64,000 bases of DNA from Streptomyces roseolilacinus (GTDB taxonomy: Bacteria > Actinomycetota > Actinomycetes > Streptomycetales > Streptomycetaceae). This document shows, piece by piece, positions 52,004 to 60,633 of this stretch; within the stretch, counting starts at the first letter, position 1; the number at the start of each line of letters is the position of its first letter. The DNA lies in assembly GCF_014649335.1 (NCBI RefSeq), contig NZ_BMSV01000017.1, positions 1 to 64,000 of the forward strand. The letters run 5' to 3'. Both the position numbers and the translations under genes were made by a program. The notes beneath the pieces are model-generated. The model had not been told where the DNA came from. It worked only from the letters and a program-made list of their open reading frames with translations, and did no database searches.

Positions 52004-52444
52004 TCAGCCTTTCCGGTTCCGGCCGCCGCGCGCCTTGGGCACCGTGCGGCCGACGATGACGGTGCGCCGCGACCGCTGCCGCTCGGCGGGCCGCTCGGTC
52101 TTGTCGCGGCTCAGTGCCCGGCGTACGCCGTAGCCGAACGCCGCGACCTTGACGAGGGGACCGCCGAAGGTGGAGGCGACGGTCGTGGAGAGCGCGGACG
52201 CGTTGGAGGTGACCTCCTGGACGTCCGAGGCGATGGCGTCGACCCGGTCGAGCTGGGTCTGCGCGGAGCGCACGGTCGCGGAGGCGTCGGCCAGCAGGGG
52301 CACCGCCTGCTCGGTCACGTCCGCCACGAGCCGGGTGGTCGCCCTGAGCGTCTGGGCCAGCCTCACCAGCACCACGGCCAGGAAGGACACCAGGATCGCC
52401 CAGAAGACGGCCACCAGGATCCCGGCAACCTCTCCACCGGTCAC
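52004..52444 (-). CDS. DUF948 domain membrane protein
   Basis: 146 residues. An N-terminal transmembrane helix (AGILVAVFWAILVSFLAVVLV) leads into a coiled-coil-like DUF948 segment (LRATTRLVADVTEQAVPLLADASATVRS), resembling the helical region of methyl-accepting proteins. A basic, probably disordered tail (RPAERQRSRRTVIVGR) ends it. Function unknown; the family is found beside cell-envelope and alaS genes. GTG at 52444 is preferred over the open frame to 52714. It is the first gene of the minus-strand array. Confidence 0.85.
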   Translation of the reverse strand: MTGGEVAGILVAVFWAILVSFLAVVLVRLAQTLRATTRLVADVTEQAVPLLADASATVRSAQTQLDRVDAIASDVQEVTSNASALSTTVASTFGGPLVKVAAFGYGVRRALSRDKTERPAERQRSRRTVIVGRTVPKARGGRNRKG

Positions 52445-52574
52445 TGCGCACCGCTCTCTGCTCGTCGAAGCCCGTTGATTTTCAGCACCTGAAAGTCGTC
52501 CTCCGAGCCTATCGCGCCCGTGATGACTCCCCGAACAGGATTTGTCGCCGCCCGGCGGCCACGGTACCGGCCGA

Positions 52575-52604
52575 TTGTACGGAGAGCAGCGCCATCGGTA
52601 CGCT
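52575..52604 (+). promoter_or_regulatory. Candidate promoter of a leaderless STAND-ATPase transcript
   Basis: TTGTAC (52575-52580) and TACGCT (52599-52604) are 18 bp apart. RNA would begin close to the ATG at 52614, and no Shine-Dalgarno is present, consistent with a leaderless or nearly leaderless mRNA. Confidence 0.35.
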
Positions 52605-52613
52605 CCGTGTCCC

Positions 52614-54767
52614 ATGCGACGGAGCAATCTCCCGGCCGAGCTGAACCGGTTCGTCGGGCGCGACGCGGAACGTGCGGAACTGGACGGACTGCTGGCCGAG
52701 TTCCGGCTCGTCACGGTGGTGGGCGTGGGAGGGGTGGGGAAGTCCCGGCTGGCGGTGAACGTCGCACGCGCGTCGCAGAAACGCTACTGCGACGGGGTGC
52801 GGCTGGCGGACCTCGCGAGGCTGCGGGACCCGGGGCTGGTGGAGCACGCGCTGGTGGAGGCGCTGGGACTGACGGACCAGACGAGCAGGCCGCCGCGCGA
52901 GGTGCTGGTCGACCACCTCGCGGACCGGACCCTGCTGCTGGTCCTCGACGGGTTCGAACACCTCGTGGACGCGTGTGCGGACCTGGTGCGGCGGTTGCTG
53001 TGCGGCGCGCCGGGGCTGACGGTGCTGGCGGCGGGGCGCCGGCCCCTGCGCCTGGACGGCGAGGCGGTGCTGCCGCTGCCGCCGCTGTCGGACGAGGACG
53101 CCGTACGGCTGTTCACGGACCGGGCGGTGGCGGCGCGGCCGGGGTTCCGCGCCGAGGAGGAGGGGGAGCCGGTGCGGGAGCTGTGCCGGCGGCTGGACGG
53201 GATCCCGCTGGCGCTGGAGCTGGCGGCGGGGCGGCTGCCCGCGCTGACCGTGGAGCAGGTGCTGAGCCGGCTGGACGACCGGTTCCGGCTGCTGACGCAC
53301 GGGACGCGGGGGGCGCCGGCGCGCCACCGGACGCTGCGGACGGCGATCGGCTGGAGCCACGAGCTGTGCACGCCGCAGGAGCGGTTGCTGTGGGCGCGGC
53401 TGTCGGTGTTCGCGGGCCCGTTCGACCTGGACGCGGCGGAGTACGTGTGCGGCGGTCCGCAGCTGCCGGCGGACCGGGTGCTGGACGTGCTCGGCGGGCT
53501 GATCGCCCAGTCGGTGGTGCTGCGGGAGGCGGACGCGGCGGGGTCGCGGTACCGGATGCTGGACACGGTGGCGGCGTACGGCGCGGAGTGGCTGGCGGCC
53601 CTGGGGGACGCGGAGCGGGTGCGGCGGCGGCACCGGGACTGGTACATGGGGCTCGCGACCTGGTGCGAGCTGGAGTGGTTCAGCCCCCGGCAGGCGGAGG
53701 TGGCGGCGTGCGCGGACGGCGCGCTGCCGAACCTCCGGGCGGCGCTGGAGCTGTGCCTGGAGACGCCGGACGAGGCGCACCTGGCGCAGCACATGGCGGG
53801 GACGCTGTGGTTCTACTGGGTGGGCTGCGGCCGGCTCGCGGAGGGGCGGCACTGGCTGGACCGGGCGCTGGCGCCGGGGTCGGGGCCGGGCCACGAGGAG
53901 GCGCGGCTGAAGGCGCTGTGGGTGCTGGGTTACGTGGCGATCCTGCAGGGCGACGCGACGGCCGCGGTGCGGGCGCTGCACGAGTGCGGGGAGCGGGCCG
54001 CGCGCGGCCGCAACGCGCTGGCGCTGGCGTACACGACGCACCGCCTGGGCTGCCTGGCCCTGCTGTCGGACGAGGTGCCGCGCGCGGAGGAGCTGCTGGA
54101 CGGGGCCCTGGCGTCGTACCGGGAGCTGGGCGAGCTGAACAGCCAGGTGCTGATGGCGCAGGTGGAGCTGGCGATGGCGAAGGTGTTCCGGGGGGACCTG
54201 GAGTCGGCCGTCGCGCTGTGCGAGGACGTCCGGGAGGTCTGCGAGGAGCGCGGCGAGCGGTGGACGCGGGCGTACGCGCTGTACGTGCTGGCGTACGCGG
54301 CGTGGACGCGCGGGGACCACGGGGAGGCGCGGGACCTGCTGGCCGAGTGCGTGGGGATCGACCACGCCTTCCACGACCTGGTGGGGCTGGTGCTGGCGAT
54401 CGAGCTGCTGGCGCTGGTGACGGCGAGCGAGGGCGACCCGGCGGAGGCGGCGGTGCTGCAGGGGGCGGCGGGCTCCCTGTGGGAGGCGGTGGGGCCGCCG
54501 CTGTTCGGCTCGGCGTACTTCGGCGCGCCGAGGGCGCTGTGCGAGCGCCGGGCGCGTGAGGTGCTGGGCGGGGAGCGGTTCGGGGCGTACGTGGCGGAGG
54601 GCGGCCGGCTGTCGGTGGACGCGGCGGTGGCGCGGGCGCTGGCTGGCCGGGCGGGGGGCGCGTCCGCGGCGCCGGCGGACCGGCCGCGCGACGGGTCGGC
54701 GCCGGCCCCGGGAACGCGGAAGCCCGCCGGCTCCCCCACCGGGAAGGGCGGGGAGGCGGCGGGCTGA
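52614..54767 (+). CDS. STAND-family NTPase with TPR-like repeats, no DNA-binding domain
   Basis: 717 residues. NB-ARC/STAND core: Walker A VVGVGGVGKSRLAVNVA (about 34-50), Walker B LLLVLDGFEHLVDAC, sensor LTVLAAGRRPLRL, then LCRRLDGIPLALELAAGRLPAL and a winged-helix region with LRTAIGWSHELCTPQE. Residues about 330-680 are helical TPR-like repeats. Relatives (AfsR/LuxR-type regulators) carry a BTAD or LuxR HTH domain; neither is visible here at either end, so it may be a signalling scaffold or truncated regulator. Its C-terminus is disordered. It is divergent from the DUF948 operon and convergent with rpsD. Confidence 0.82.
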   Translation: MRRSNLPAELNRFVGRDAERAELDGLLAEFRLVTVVGVGGVGKSRLAVNVARASQKRYCDGVRLADLARLRDPGLVEHALVEALGLTDQTSRPPREVLVDHLADRTLLLVLDGFEHLVDACADLVRRLLCGAPGLTVLAAGRRPLRLDGEAVLPLPPLSDEDAVRLFTDRAVAARPGFRAEEEGEPVRELCRRLDGIPLALELAAGRLPALTVEQVLSRLDDRFRLLTHGTRGAPARHRTLRTAIGWSHELCTPQERLLWARLSVFAGPFDLDAAEYVCGGPQLPADRVLDVLGGLIAQSVVLREADAAGSRYRMLDTVAAYGAEWLAALGDAERVRRRHRDWYMGLATWCELEWFSPRQAEVAACADGALPNLRAALELCLETPDEAHLAQHMAGTLWFYWVGCGRLAEGRHWLDRALAPGSGPGHEEARLKALWVLGYVAILQGDATAAVRALHECGERAARGRNALALAYTTHRLGCLALLSDEVPRAEELLDGALASYRELGELNSQVLMAQVELAMAKVFRGDLESAVALCEDVREVCEERGERWTRAYALYVLAYAAWTRGDHGEARDLLAECVGIDHAFHDLVGLVLAIELLALVTASEGDPAEAAVLQGAAGSLWEAVGPPLFGSAYFGAPRALCERRAREVLGGERFGAYVAEGGRLSVDAAVARALAGRAGGASAAPADRPRDGSAPAPGTRKPAGSPTGKGGEAAG

Positions 54768-54798
54768 GGACCGCGGTGGTGTGGGTACCGCGCCCGGG

Positions 54799-55413
54799 TC
54801 AGCGGGCGTAGTACTCGACGACGAGCTGCTCGTCGCAGATGACCGGGATCTCCTTGCGGTTCGGCTCGCGGTCGAGGCGGAAGGCCAGGGCCTTCAGGTT
54901 GACCTGCAGGTAGCGCGGGGTCTCGCCGTCGGGGGCGAAGCCACCCTCGCGGGCGACCTGGAACAGCGTCTTGCTGCGGGAGCGCTCGCGGACCATCACG
55001 ACGTCGTCGGGGCGGACGCGGAAGGACGGCTTGTCGACCTTCTGGCCGTTGACCTCGATGTGGCCGTGGACGACCATCTGGCGGGCCTGGTAGATGGTGC
55101 GGGCGATGCCCGAACGCAGGACCAGGGCGTCGAGGCGGCGCTCGAGCTCGACGACCAGCGCCTCGCCCGTCTTGCCCTCGGCCTTCTTCGCGCGGTCGTA
55201 GGCACGGGCCATCTGGCGCTCGCTGATGTCGTACTGGGCGCGCAGACGCTGCTTCTCGAGCAGACGGACCTTGTAGTCCGAGTTCTGCTTGCGGCCACGA
55301 CCGTGCTCACCCGGCGGGTACGGGCGGGCCTCGAAGTACTTGACGGCCTTCGGCGTCAGGGCGATGCCGAGCGCACGGGACTTCTTGACCTTGGGACGCG
55401 ACTGGTTAGGCAC
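54799..55413 (-). CDS. rpsD: 30S ribosomal protein S4, cysteine-free form
   Basis: 204 residues. S4 RNA-binding domain LERRLDALVLRSGIARTIYQ and ARQMVVHGHIEVNGQKVDKPS; the N-terminus (RALGIALTPKAVKYFEARPYPPGEHGRG) lacks the four zinc-binding cysteines of the zinc-type S4. It nucleates 30S assembly at the 16S 5' domain. It stands alone, outside the alpha operon, as usual in Streptomyces. GTG start at 55413 with TGGAG upstream. Only 56 bp separate it from the divergent DUF2470 gene, and this gap holds an iron box. Confidence 0.96.
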   Translation of the reverse strand: MPNQSRPKVKKSRALGIALTPKAVKYFEARPYPPGEHGRGRKQNSDYKVRLLEKQRLRAQYDISERQMARAYDRAKKAEGKTGEALVVELERRLDALVLRSGIARTIYQARQMVVHGHIEVNGQKVDKPSFRVRPDDVVMVRERSRSKTLFQVAREGGFAPDGETPRYLQVNLKALAFRLDREPNRKEIPVICDEQLVVEYYAR

Positions 55414-55436
55414 GTTCTCCAGACCTCCGAAATAGG

Positions 55437-55455
55437 TTAGGTTAGGCTCACCTTA
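55437..55455. promoter_or_regulatory. Iron box (DmdR/IdeR-type operator)
   Basis: TTAGGTTAGGCTCACCTTA matches 17 of 19 positions of the DmdR/IdeR/DtxR consensus TTAGGTTAGGCTAACCTAA. It ends 14 bp before the DUF2470 ATG and lies 24 bp from the rpsD start. Under sufficient iron the regulator would block the DUF2470 promoter. Confidence 0.8.
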
Positions 55456-55469
55456 CTCAAGGAGATCGC

Positions 55470-56312
55470 ATGTCTCGCCCTGGGAACACCACGCGCATCA
55501 CAGACAGCAGCACAAAGAACGATGCCTCTCAACAGAGCATCGATGTGACGGAGGTCCGATCAGCTCATGGTCAGCCGCGTCCCGACGGGCTGGAAACCGC
55601 CCGGATGCCGTCAGCAGCCGAGCGCACACGAACTCTCGTACAGGGTACATGCTCCGCGGCCCTGCTGATTCCCGGAGCGGCCGCCCCCCGCCCCGAGCAG
55701 CTCTCCCCCGACGCCCGCGTCGTGGGGCCCGACGGCGAGATCCTGCTCCTGTACCCCTCCGACTCCCCGGCCGTGCGCGCCGCCGCCCCCGCCCACGACG
55801 ACGAACTGCCGGCCGTGCTGGAGCTCACCGACGTCGCCCCCGTCTCCGTCCCCCACCGCATCCGCGGCCGCGCCTGGGTCTCCGGCTGGCTCACCGTCTC
55901 CCCCGCCGTCGCCGAGGCCGGCCACACCCTGCTCCGGCTGGAGGTCGGGGACCTGTACGTCGACGACCTGTGGGGCGCCGGCCCCGTCGACCCCGAGGAG
56001 TTCGCGCGGGCCGAGCCGGATCCGCTGCGCGGGTACGAGACCGAGCTGCTCCAGCACCTGGCGGCCGCCCACGAGACCCAGGTGCTCGCCCTCACCGCCC
56101 TGCTCGGCGACCGCGCCGGCACCGGCCCCACCGCCGTGCGCCACGTGGCGCCGCTGGCCCTGGACCGCTTCGGGCTGCGGGTGCGGTGCCAAGGCGCCGA
56201 GCGCCGCACGTTCGACGCGCGCTTCGACTTCCCCCGGCCCGTGCGGGACGTCCACGGGCTGCGGCGCGCCCTGCACGCCCTCTTCGAGGCGGCCGACGAC
56301 CACCGGCCCTAG
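55470..56312 (+). CDS. DUF2470 protein, iron-regulated, possible haem-utilisation factor
   Basis: 280 residues. The C-terminal about 85 residues form a DUF2470 domain (LLQHLAAAHETQVLALTALL, APLALDRFGLRVRCQG, TFDARFDFPRPV), the domain found at the C-terminus of HugZ-type haem-degrading split-barrel proteins. The middle (about 55-185) has a beta-rich pattern (GPDGEILLLYPSDSP, IRGRAWVSGWLTV) consistent with a split barrel. AAGGAG lies 6 nt before the ATG at 55470. The iron box in front and this fold suggest iron acquisition from haem; catalysis is unproven. The stop shares CTAG with the convergent rarA stop. Confidence 0.78.
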   Translation: MSRPGNTTRITDSSTKNDASQQSIDVTEVRSAHGQPRPDGLETARMPSAAERTRTLVQGTCSAALLIPGAAAPRPEQLSPDARVVGPDGEILLLYPSDSPAVRAAAPAHDDELPAVLELTDVAPVSVPHRIRGRAWVSGWLTVSPAVAEAGHTLLRLEVGDLYVDDLWGAGPVDPEEFARAEPDPLRGYETELLQHLAAAHETQVLALTALLGDRAGTGPTAVRHVAPLALDRFGLRVRCQGAERRTFDARFDFPRPVRDVHGLRRALHALFEAADDHRP

Positions 56313-57685
56313 GACGGCTGCTGCGACGTGCCCGTCCCGTCCCCGCGCAGCCGCTCCCGCACCTTCTCCACCACGTCCGCGTACCGCGCCTCCGCGCCGT
56401 AGCGGGTCGGCTGGTAGTAGCGCCGCCCCTGCACGGCGTCCGGGGCGTACTGCTGGGCGGCGATCCCGCCCGGGACGTCGTGCGGGTAGACGTACCCCTG
56501 CGCGTGCCCCAGCTTGGCCGCGCCCTTGTAGTGGCCGTCGCGCAGGTGCGCCGGCACCGGTCCGGCGAGCCCCGCCCGCACATCGGCCTGAGCGGCCTGG
56601 ACGGCCAGCGTCGCCGCGTTGGACTTCGGCGCCAGGGCCAGCGCGATCGTGGCGTGGCCGAGCGTCAGCGCCGCCTCGGGGAAGCCGATCATCGCGACCG
56701 CCTGGGCCGCCGCCACCGCCGTGGGCAGCGCCGTCGGGTCCGCGAGCCCGATGTCCTCGCTCGCGGAGATCATCAGCCGGCGGGCGATGAACCGCGGGTC
56801 CTCCCCCGCCTCGATCATCCGCGCCAGGTAGTGCAGCGCCGCGTCCACGTCCGAGCCCCGGATCGACTTGATCAGCGCACTCGCCACGTCGTAGTGCTGG
56901 TCGCCGTCCCGGTCGTAGGTGACCGCGGCCCGGGCCACGGTCTCCTCCAGCGTGGCGAGCGTGATCTCCGGCTCGTCCTTCGCCATGGCCGCCCCGGCCG
57001 CCGCCTCCAGCGCCGTCAGCGCCCGCCGCGCGTCACCGCCGGCGATGCGCAGCAGGTGCGCCTCCGCGTCCTCGGGCAGGGTGACCGCGCCGGCCAGGCC
57101 GCGCTCCTCGGTCAGCGCGCGCGCCAGCAGCCCGCGCAGGTCGTCGTCGGTGAGCGGCTCCAGCGTCAGCAGCAGGGAGCGGGAGAGCAGCGGGGAGATC
57201 ACCGAGAAGTACGGGTTCTCCGTCGTCGCCGCGATGAGCGTGACCCAGCGGTTCTCGACGGCCGGCAGCAGCGAGTCCTGCTGGGCCTTGCTGAAGCGGT
57301 GGATCTCGTCCAGGAACAGGACGGTCTCCTTGCCGAAGCCGCCGGCCGCCCGGCGGGCGCCGTCGATGACCGCGCGGACCTCCTTGACCCCGGCCGTGAT
57401 CGCGGACAGCTCCACGAAGCGCTTGTTGGTGGCCTTGGACACCACGTACGCCAGGGTCGTCTTGCCGATGCCCGGCGGACCCCACAGGATCACGGACGAG
57501 GCCCCGGCCGGTCCGCCCGCGCCCTCGCCGACCAGCCGGCGCAGCGGCGACCCCGGCTTGAGCAGGTGTCGCTGCCCGACGACCTCGTCCAGCGTGCGCG
57601 GACGCATCCGCACCGCGAGCGGGCTGCTCGACGGGTCCTTCTCCTGGCGGTCTTCGGCTGCGGCGGTAAAGAGGTCGGGCTCCAC
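56309..57685 (-). CDS. rarA: Replication-associated recombination protein A (RarA/MgsA, AAA+ ATPase)
   Basis: 458 residues. Walker A ILWGPPGIGKTTLAYVVSKA, Walker B TVLFLDEIHRFSKAQQDSLL, sensor 1 IAATTENPYFSVI, the RaRA family C-terminal tetramerisation domain (YLARMIEAGEDPRFIARRL with MISASEDIGLADP) and AAKLGHAQGYVYPHDVPGG. It acts at stalled replication forks. GTG at 57685 (VEPDLFTAA) is taken as start; a TTG at 57715 in frame would add ten non-conserved residues. Confidence 0.94.
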   Translation of the reverse strand: MEPDLFTAAAEDRQEKDPSSSPLAVRMRPRTLDEVVGQRHLLKPGSPLRRLVGEGAGGPAGASSVILWGPPGIGKTTLAYVVSKATNKRFVELSAITAGVKEVRAVIDGARRAAGGFGKETVLFLDEIHRFSKAQQDSLLPAVENRWVTLIAATTENPYFSVISPLLSRSLLLTLEPLTDDDLRGLLARALTEERGLAGAVTLPEDAEAHLLRIAGGDARRALTALEAAAGAAMAKDEPEITLATLEETVARAAVTYDRDGDQHYDVASALIKSIRGSDVDAALHYLARMIEAGEDPRFIARRLMISASEDIGLADPTALPTAVAAAQAVAMIGFPEAALTLGHATIALALAPKSNAATLAVQAAQADVRAGLAGPVPAHLRDGHYKGAAKLGHAQGYVYPHDVPGGIAAQQYAPDAVQGRRYYQPTRYGAEARYADVVEKVRERLRGDGTGTSQQPS

Positions 57686-57742
57686 GCCGTGAAGCCTATG
57701 CCAGCCCTCCGACAACCCCGGCGGGGTGCCCGGGCCGACCGG

Positions 57743-58363
57743 TCAGCCGATCCAGAAGTCCCACCAGCGCGTCAGGATCAGCATCCCGATGATCCCGATG
57801 TGCAGGGTCGGCAGGACCCAGGTGAACTCGTCGAGGAAGCGCCGCAGCCCGGCCGGCGCGGGCAGGGCGCCGTTGCGGACGTTGAACGAGGTCACGTACC
57901 AGAACATGACGATGGTCGCGACCCAGGCGAGGCAGCACCACAGGCACAGCGCGTTGATCTCGTAGAGGGACTGGACCATGAGCCAGGTGCAGAACCCGAC
58001 GCCGAACAGCGTGCCCGCGTTGAGGCCGAGCCAGTACCAGCGGCGGTAGCGGGCGCCGGCGAGCAGGCCGACGCCGATGGCGACCACCATGCCGTACGTG
58101 ACGAGGCCCAGCATCGGGTTCGGGAAGCCGAACACCGAGGCCTGCTCGCTCTTCATGATGCTGTTGCACGCCACGATGGGGTTGAAGCTGCAGCCGGGGA
58201 CGAAGGTGGGGTCCTCGAGGAGCTTGATCTTGTCCAGGGTGATGATCCACGCGGCCAGCAGCCCCGCCGCGCCGGTGACGACCAGCATCCAGGCGAAAGC
58301 CCGGCCGGCGCCGAGGGCGCGGGAGTCCGGGGAGGCGTCGTCAACCGCTGCTTTCGTCGTCAT
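57743..58363 (-). CDS. Vitamin K epoxide reductase (VKOR) homologue
   Basis: 206 residues, about five transmembrane helices. Active-site CLWC (C140 and C143) and loop cysteines C58 and C66 (PGCSFNPIVACNS) are all kept. Bacterial VKOR reoxidises DsbA-like thiol oxidases outside the membrane using menaquinone. No DsbA-like partner is adjacent. ATG at 58363 is preferred; an in-frame ATG at 58414 would add 17 residues but lacks a ribosome site. Confidence 0.9.
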   Translation of the reverse strand: MTTKAAVDDASPDSRALGAGRAFAWMLVVTGAAGLLAAWIITLDKIKLLEDPTFVPGCSFNPIVACNSIMKSEQASVFGFPNPMLGLVTYGMVVAIGVGLLAGARYRRWYWLGLNAGTLFGVGFCTWLMVQSLYEINALCLWCCLAWVATIVMFWYVTSFNVRNGALPAPAGLRRFLDEFTWVLPTLHIGIIGMLILTRWWDFWIG

Positions 58364-58459
58364 ACCAGCCGTTCCGTCGGTAGGGGGTGGGTGAGGTGCC
58401 GAGGCAGTGGTCATTGTGCCGGATGGGGGTACCTGTGCGCCGTTCGATGGACATAAGGA

Positions 58460-58492
58460 AGGGCGGGGCGCCGGTCACCGGCGCCCCGCCCT
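58460..58492 (-). terminator. Strong stem-loop after hisS
   Basis: Perfect 15-bp arms at 58460-58474 and 58478-58492 with a 3-nt loop, 18 bp past the hisS stop; likely terminator separating hisS from the VKOR gene. Confidence 0.7.
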
Positions 58493-58509
58493 CCCCGGGA
58501 GCGGATCGT

Positions 58510-59772
58510 TCAGGCCAGCCTGGCCCGAAGCGTGCTCGTGACGGCGTCGAGCGCGAGGGCCTCCTGCTCGCCGGACTCCAGGTCCTTGAGCTGGACCGCG
58601 CCCTCCGCGAGGTCCCGCTCGCCGGCGATGAGCGCGTAGCGGGCCCCCGAGCGGTTGGCCGCCTTCATGCCCGCCTTCATGCTCTTGCCGCCGTACGCCA
58701 TGTCCGTGGCGACGCCGGCCTTGCGGAGCTCCGTGACCAGCTCGAACAGGCGCCGCTTGGCGTCGTCGCCCAAGGCGACGGCGAAGACGTCCGTCGCGGC
58801 GGGGACGTCGAGCGCGATGCCCTCGGCCTCCAGCGCCAGGACCGTGCGGTCGACGCCGAGCGCCCAGCCCACGGACGGCAGCGCGGGGCCGCCGATCATC
58901 TCGGACAGGCCGTCGTACCGGCCGCCACCGCCCACCGCGGACTGTGCGCCGAGCCCGTCGTGGACGAACTCGAACGTGGTCCGCGTGTAGTAGTCGAGGC
59001 CGCGCACCAGCTTCTCGTCGTCCTCGAAGGCCACGCCCGCCGCCGTCAGCAGGGCGCGCACCTCCTCGTGGTACGCCTTGCACCCGTCGCACAGGTGGTC
59101 GCGCAGCAGCGGCGCGCCCACGAGCTGCTTCTGGACCTCGGCGCGCTTGTCGTCGAGGACGCGCAGCGGGTTGATCTCGATCCGGCGGCGGGTGTCCTCG
59201 TCCAGGTCGAGGCCGCGCAGGAAGTCCTGGAGGGCGTCGCGGTAGACCGGGCGGCACTCCTTGTCGCCGAGGGAGTTCAGCAGGATGCGGAAGTCCCGCA
59301 GCCCCAGCGACCGGTACGCCTGGTCGGCCAGGATGATCAGCTCGGCGTCCAGCACCGGGTCCTCGGTGCCGATCGCCTCGGCGCCGACCTGGGAGAAGTG
59401 GCGGTAGCGGCCCTTCTGCGGCCGCTCGTAGCGGTAGTACGAGCCGGAGTACCAGAGCTTGACCGGGAGGTTGCCGCCCTTGTGCAGGTTCGCCTCCAGG
59501 GCGGCGCGCAGCACGGACGCGGTGCCCTCGGGGCGCAGGGCCAGCCGGTCGCCGCCCTTGGTCTCGAAGGCGTACATCTCCTTGGTGACGATGTCGGTGG
59601 ACTCGCCGACGCCGCGCGCGAACAGTTCGACGTTCTCGAAGCCGGGCGTCTCGATGTAGCCGTAGCCCGAGTTCCTCAGCGGCGCGGCGATCGCCTCGCG
59701 GACCGCCAGGTACGTCGCCGAGTCGGGCGGCAGCAGGTCGTACGTGCCCTTGGGGGCCTGGAAAGTACTCAC
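58510..59772 (-). CDS. hisS: Histidyl-tRNA synthetase
   Basis: 420 residues. Class-II motif 2 WYSGSYYRYERPQKGRYRHF, His-A loop LVRGLDYYTRTTFEFV, motif 3 ALGVDRTVLAL and the C-terminal anticodon domain. It charges tRNA-His. GTG at 59772 (VSTFQAPKGTYDLLPP) has GAGAGA upstream; 13 bp after the MBL-hydrolase gene, so the two are probably co-transcribed. Confidence 0.96.
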   Translation of the reverse strand: MSTFQAPKGTYDLLPPDSATYLAVREAIAAPLRNSGYGYIETPGFENVELFARGVGESTDIVTKEMYAFETKGGDRLALRPEGTASVLRAALEANLHKGGNLPVKLWYSGSYYRYERPQKGRYRHFSQVGAEAIGTEDPVLDAELIILADQAYRSLGLRDFRILLNSLGDKECRPVYRDALQDFLRGLDLDEDTRRRIEINPLRVLDDKRAEVQKQLVGAPLLRDHLCDGCKAYHEEVRALLTAAGVAFEDDEKLVRGLDYYTRTTFEFVHDGLGAQSAVGGGGRYDGLSEMIGGPALPSVGWALGVDRTVLALEAEGIALDVPAATDVFAVALGDDAKRRLFELVTELRKAGVATDMAYGGKSMKAGMKAANRSGARYALIAGERDLAEGAVQLKDLESGEQEALALDAVTSTLRARLA

Positions 59773-59785
59773 GGAAGTTCTCTCG

Positions 59786-60493
59786 TCACATTCCTCGTCG
59801 GGGAGCCGCGGGGCTCCCGAGGCCGGCGGCCACCTCCCGCAGGTACGGGTTGGTGGCGCGCTCGCGGCCGATGGTGGTCTGGGGGCCGTGGCCGGACAGC
59901 ACCACGGTCGAGTCGTCGAGCGGCAGGCACACGCGGGCCAGCGACGCGAGCATCTCGTCCATGTCACCGCCGGGCAGGTCGGTGCGTCCGATGGAGCCGG
60001 CGAAGAGCAGGTCGCCCGAGAAGAAGACCGGCGGGACGTCCGCGGCCTCGGGCATCCCGAAGGTCACCGACCCCTTGGTATGGCCGGGCGCGTGCGCGAC
60101 GGTGAGCTCCAGACCGGCGAGCTCCAGGCGCGCGCCGTCGGTGAGCTCGTGGACGTCGTCCGGCTCCCCGACCGTCAGCTCCCCCATGAGCGGCATCCCG
60201 ATGGAGCGGCCGAGGGCCTTCTCCGGGTCGCTCATCATGTACCGGTCGGCCGGGTGGATCCAGGCGGGCACGTCGTGGGCCCCGCAGACCGGGACGACGG
60301 ACGCGACGTGGTCGATGTGGCCGTGGGTGAGCACGACCGCCACGGGCTTGAGCCGATGCTTGCGAAGCGTCTCCTCGACTCCCCGCGCGGCCTGGTGGCC
60401 GGGGTCGATGATCACGCACTCCTCGCCCGCGGCGGGGGCGACCACGTAGCAGTTGGTCCCCCAGGCCCCGGCGGGGAACCCGGCAATAAGCAC
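59786..60493 (-). CDS. MBL-fold metallo-hydrolase (glyoxalase II-like)
   Basis: 235 residues. Metal motif LTHGHIDHVASV, further ligands in HAPGHTKGSV, FFSGDLLFAGSIGRTDL and LSGHGPQTTIG; N-terminal TNCYVVAPAAGEECVIIDPG. This subgroup resembles YcbL-type glyoxalase II enzymes that hydrolyse glutathione-type thioesters; in mycothiol-using Streptomyces the substrate would be another thioester. It is upstream of hisS in one operon. Start GTG 60493. Confidence 0.9.
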   Translation of the reverse strand: MLIAGFPAGAWGTNCYVVAPAAGEECVIIDPGHQAARGVEETLRKHRLKPVAVVLTHGHIDHVASVVPVCGAHDVPAWIHPADRYMMSDPEKALGRSIGMPLMGELTVGEPDDVHELTDGARLELAGLELTVAHAPGHTKGSVTFGMPEAADVPPVFFSGDLLFAGSIGRTDLPGGDMDEMLASLARVCLPLDDSTVVLSGHGPQTTIGRERATNPYLREVAAGLGSPAAPRRGM

Positions 60494-60633
60494 GATCGTC
60501 CTCAGATAGTCGTCCGGCGGAAGAATGCAGCAGATCAGAGCCTACCGGCGCTGCTCATTCCACAGCCAACCCGTATACGGTACGGGCACACCAGCCCCGG
60601 ACAGGAACGAAAGAGCGACAAGGAGGACACCCG

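Noticed and set aside
60570..60586. CCCGTA-tacgg-TACGGG palindrome before the cyclophilin gene
   Set aside because: Six-base arms only; such short GC palindromes with GTAC are common in Streptomyces and no regulator or neighbour supports a function.
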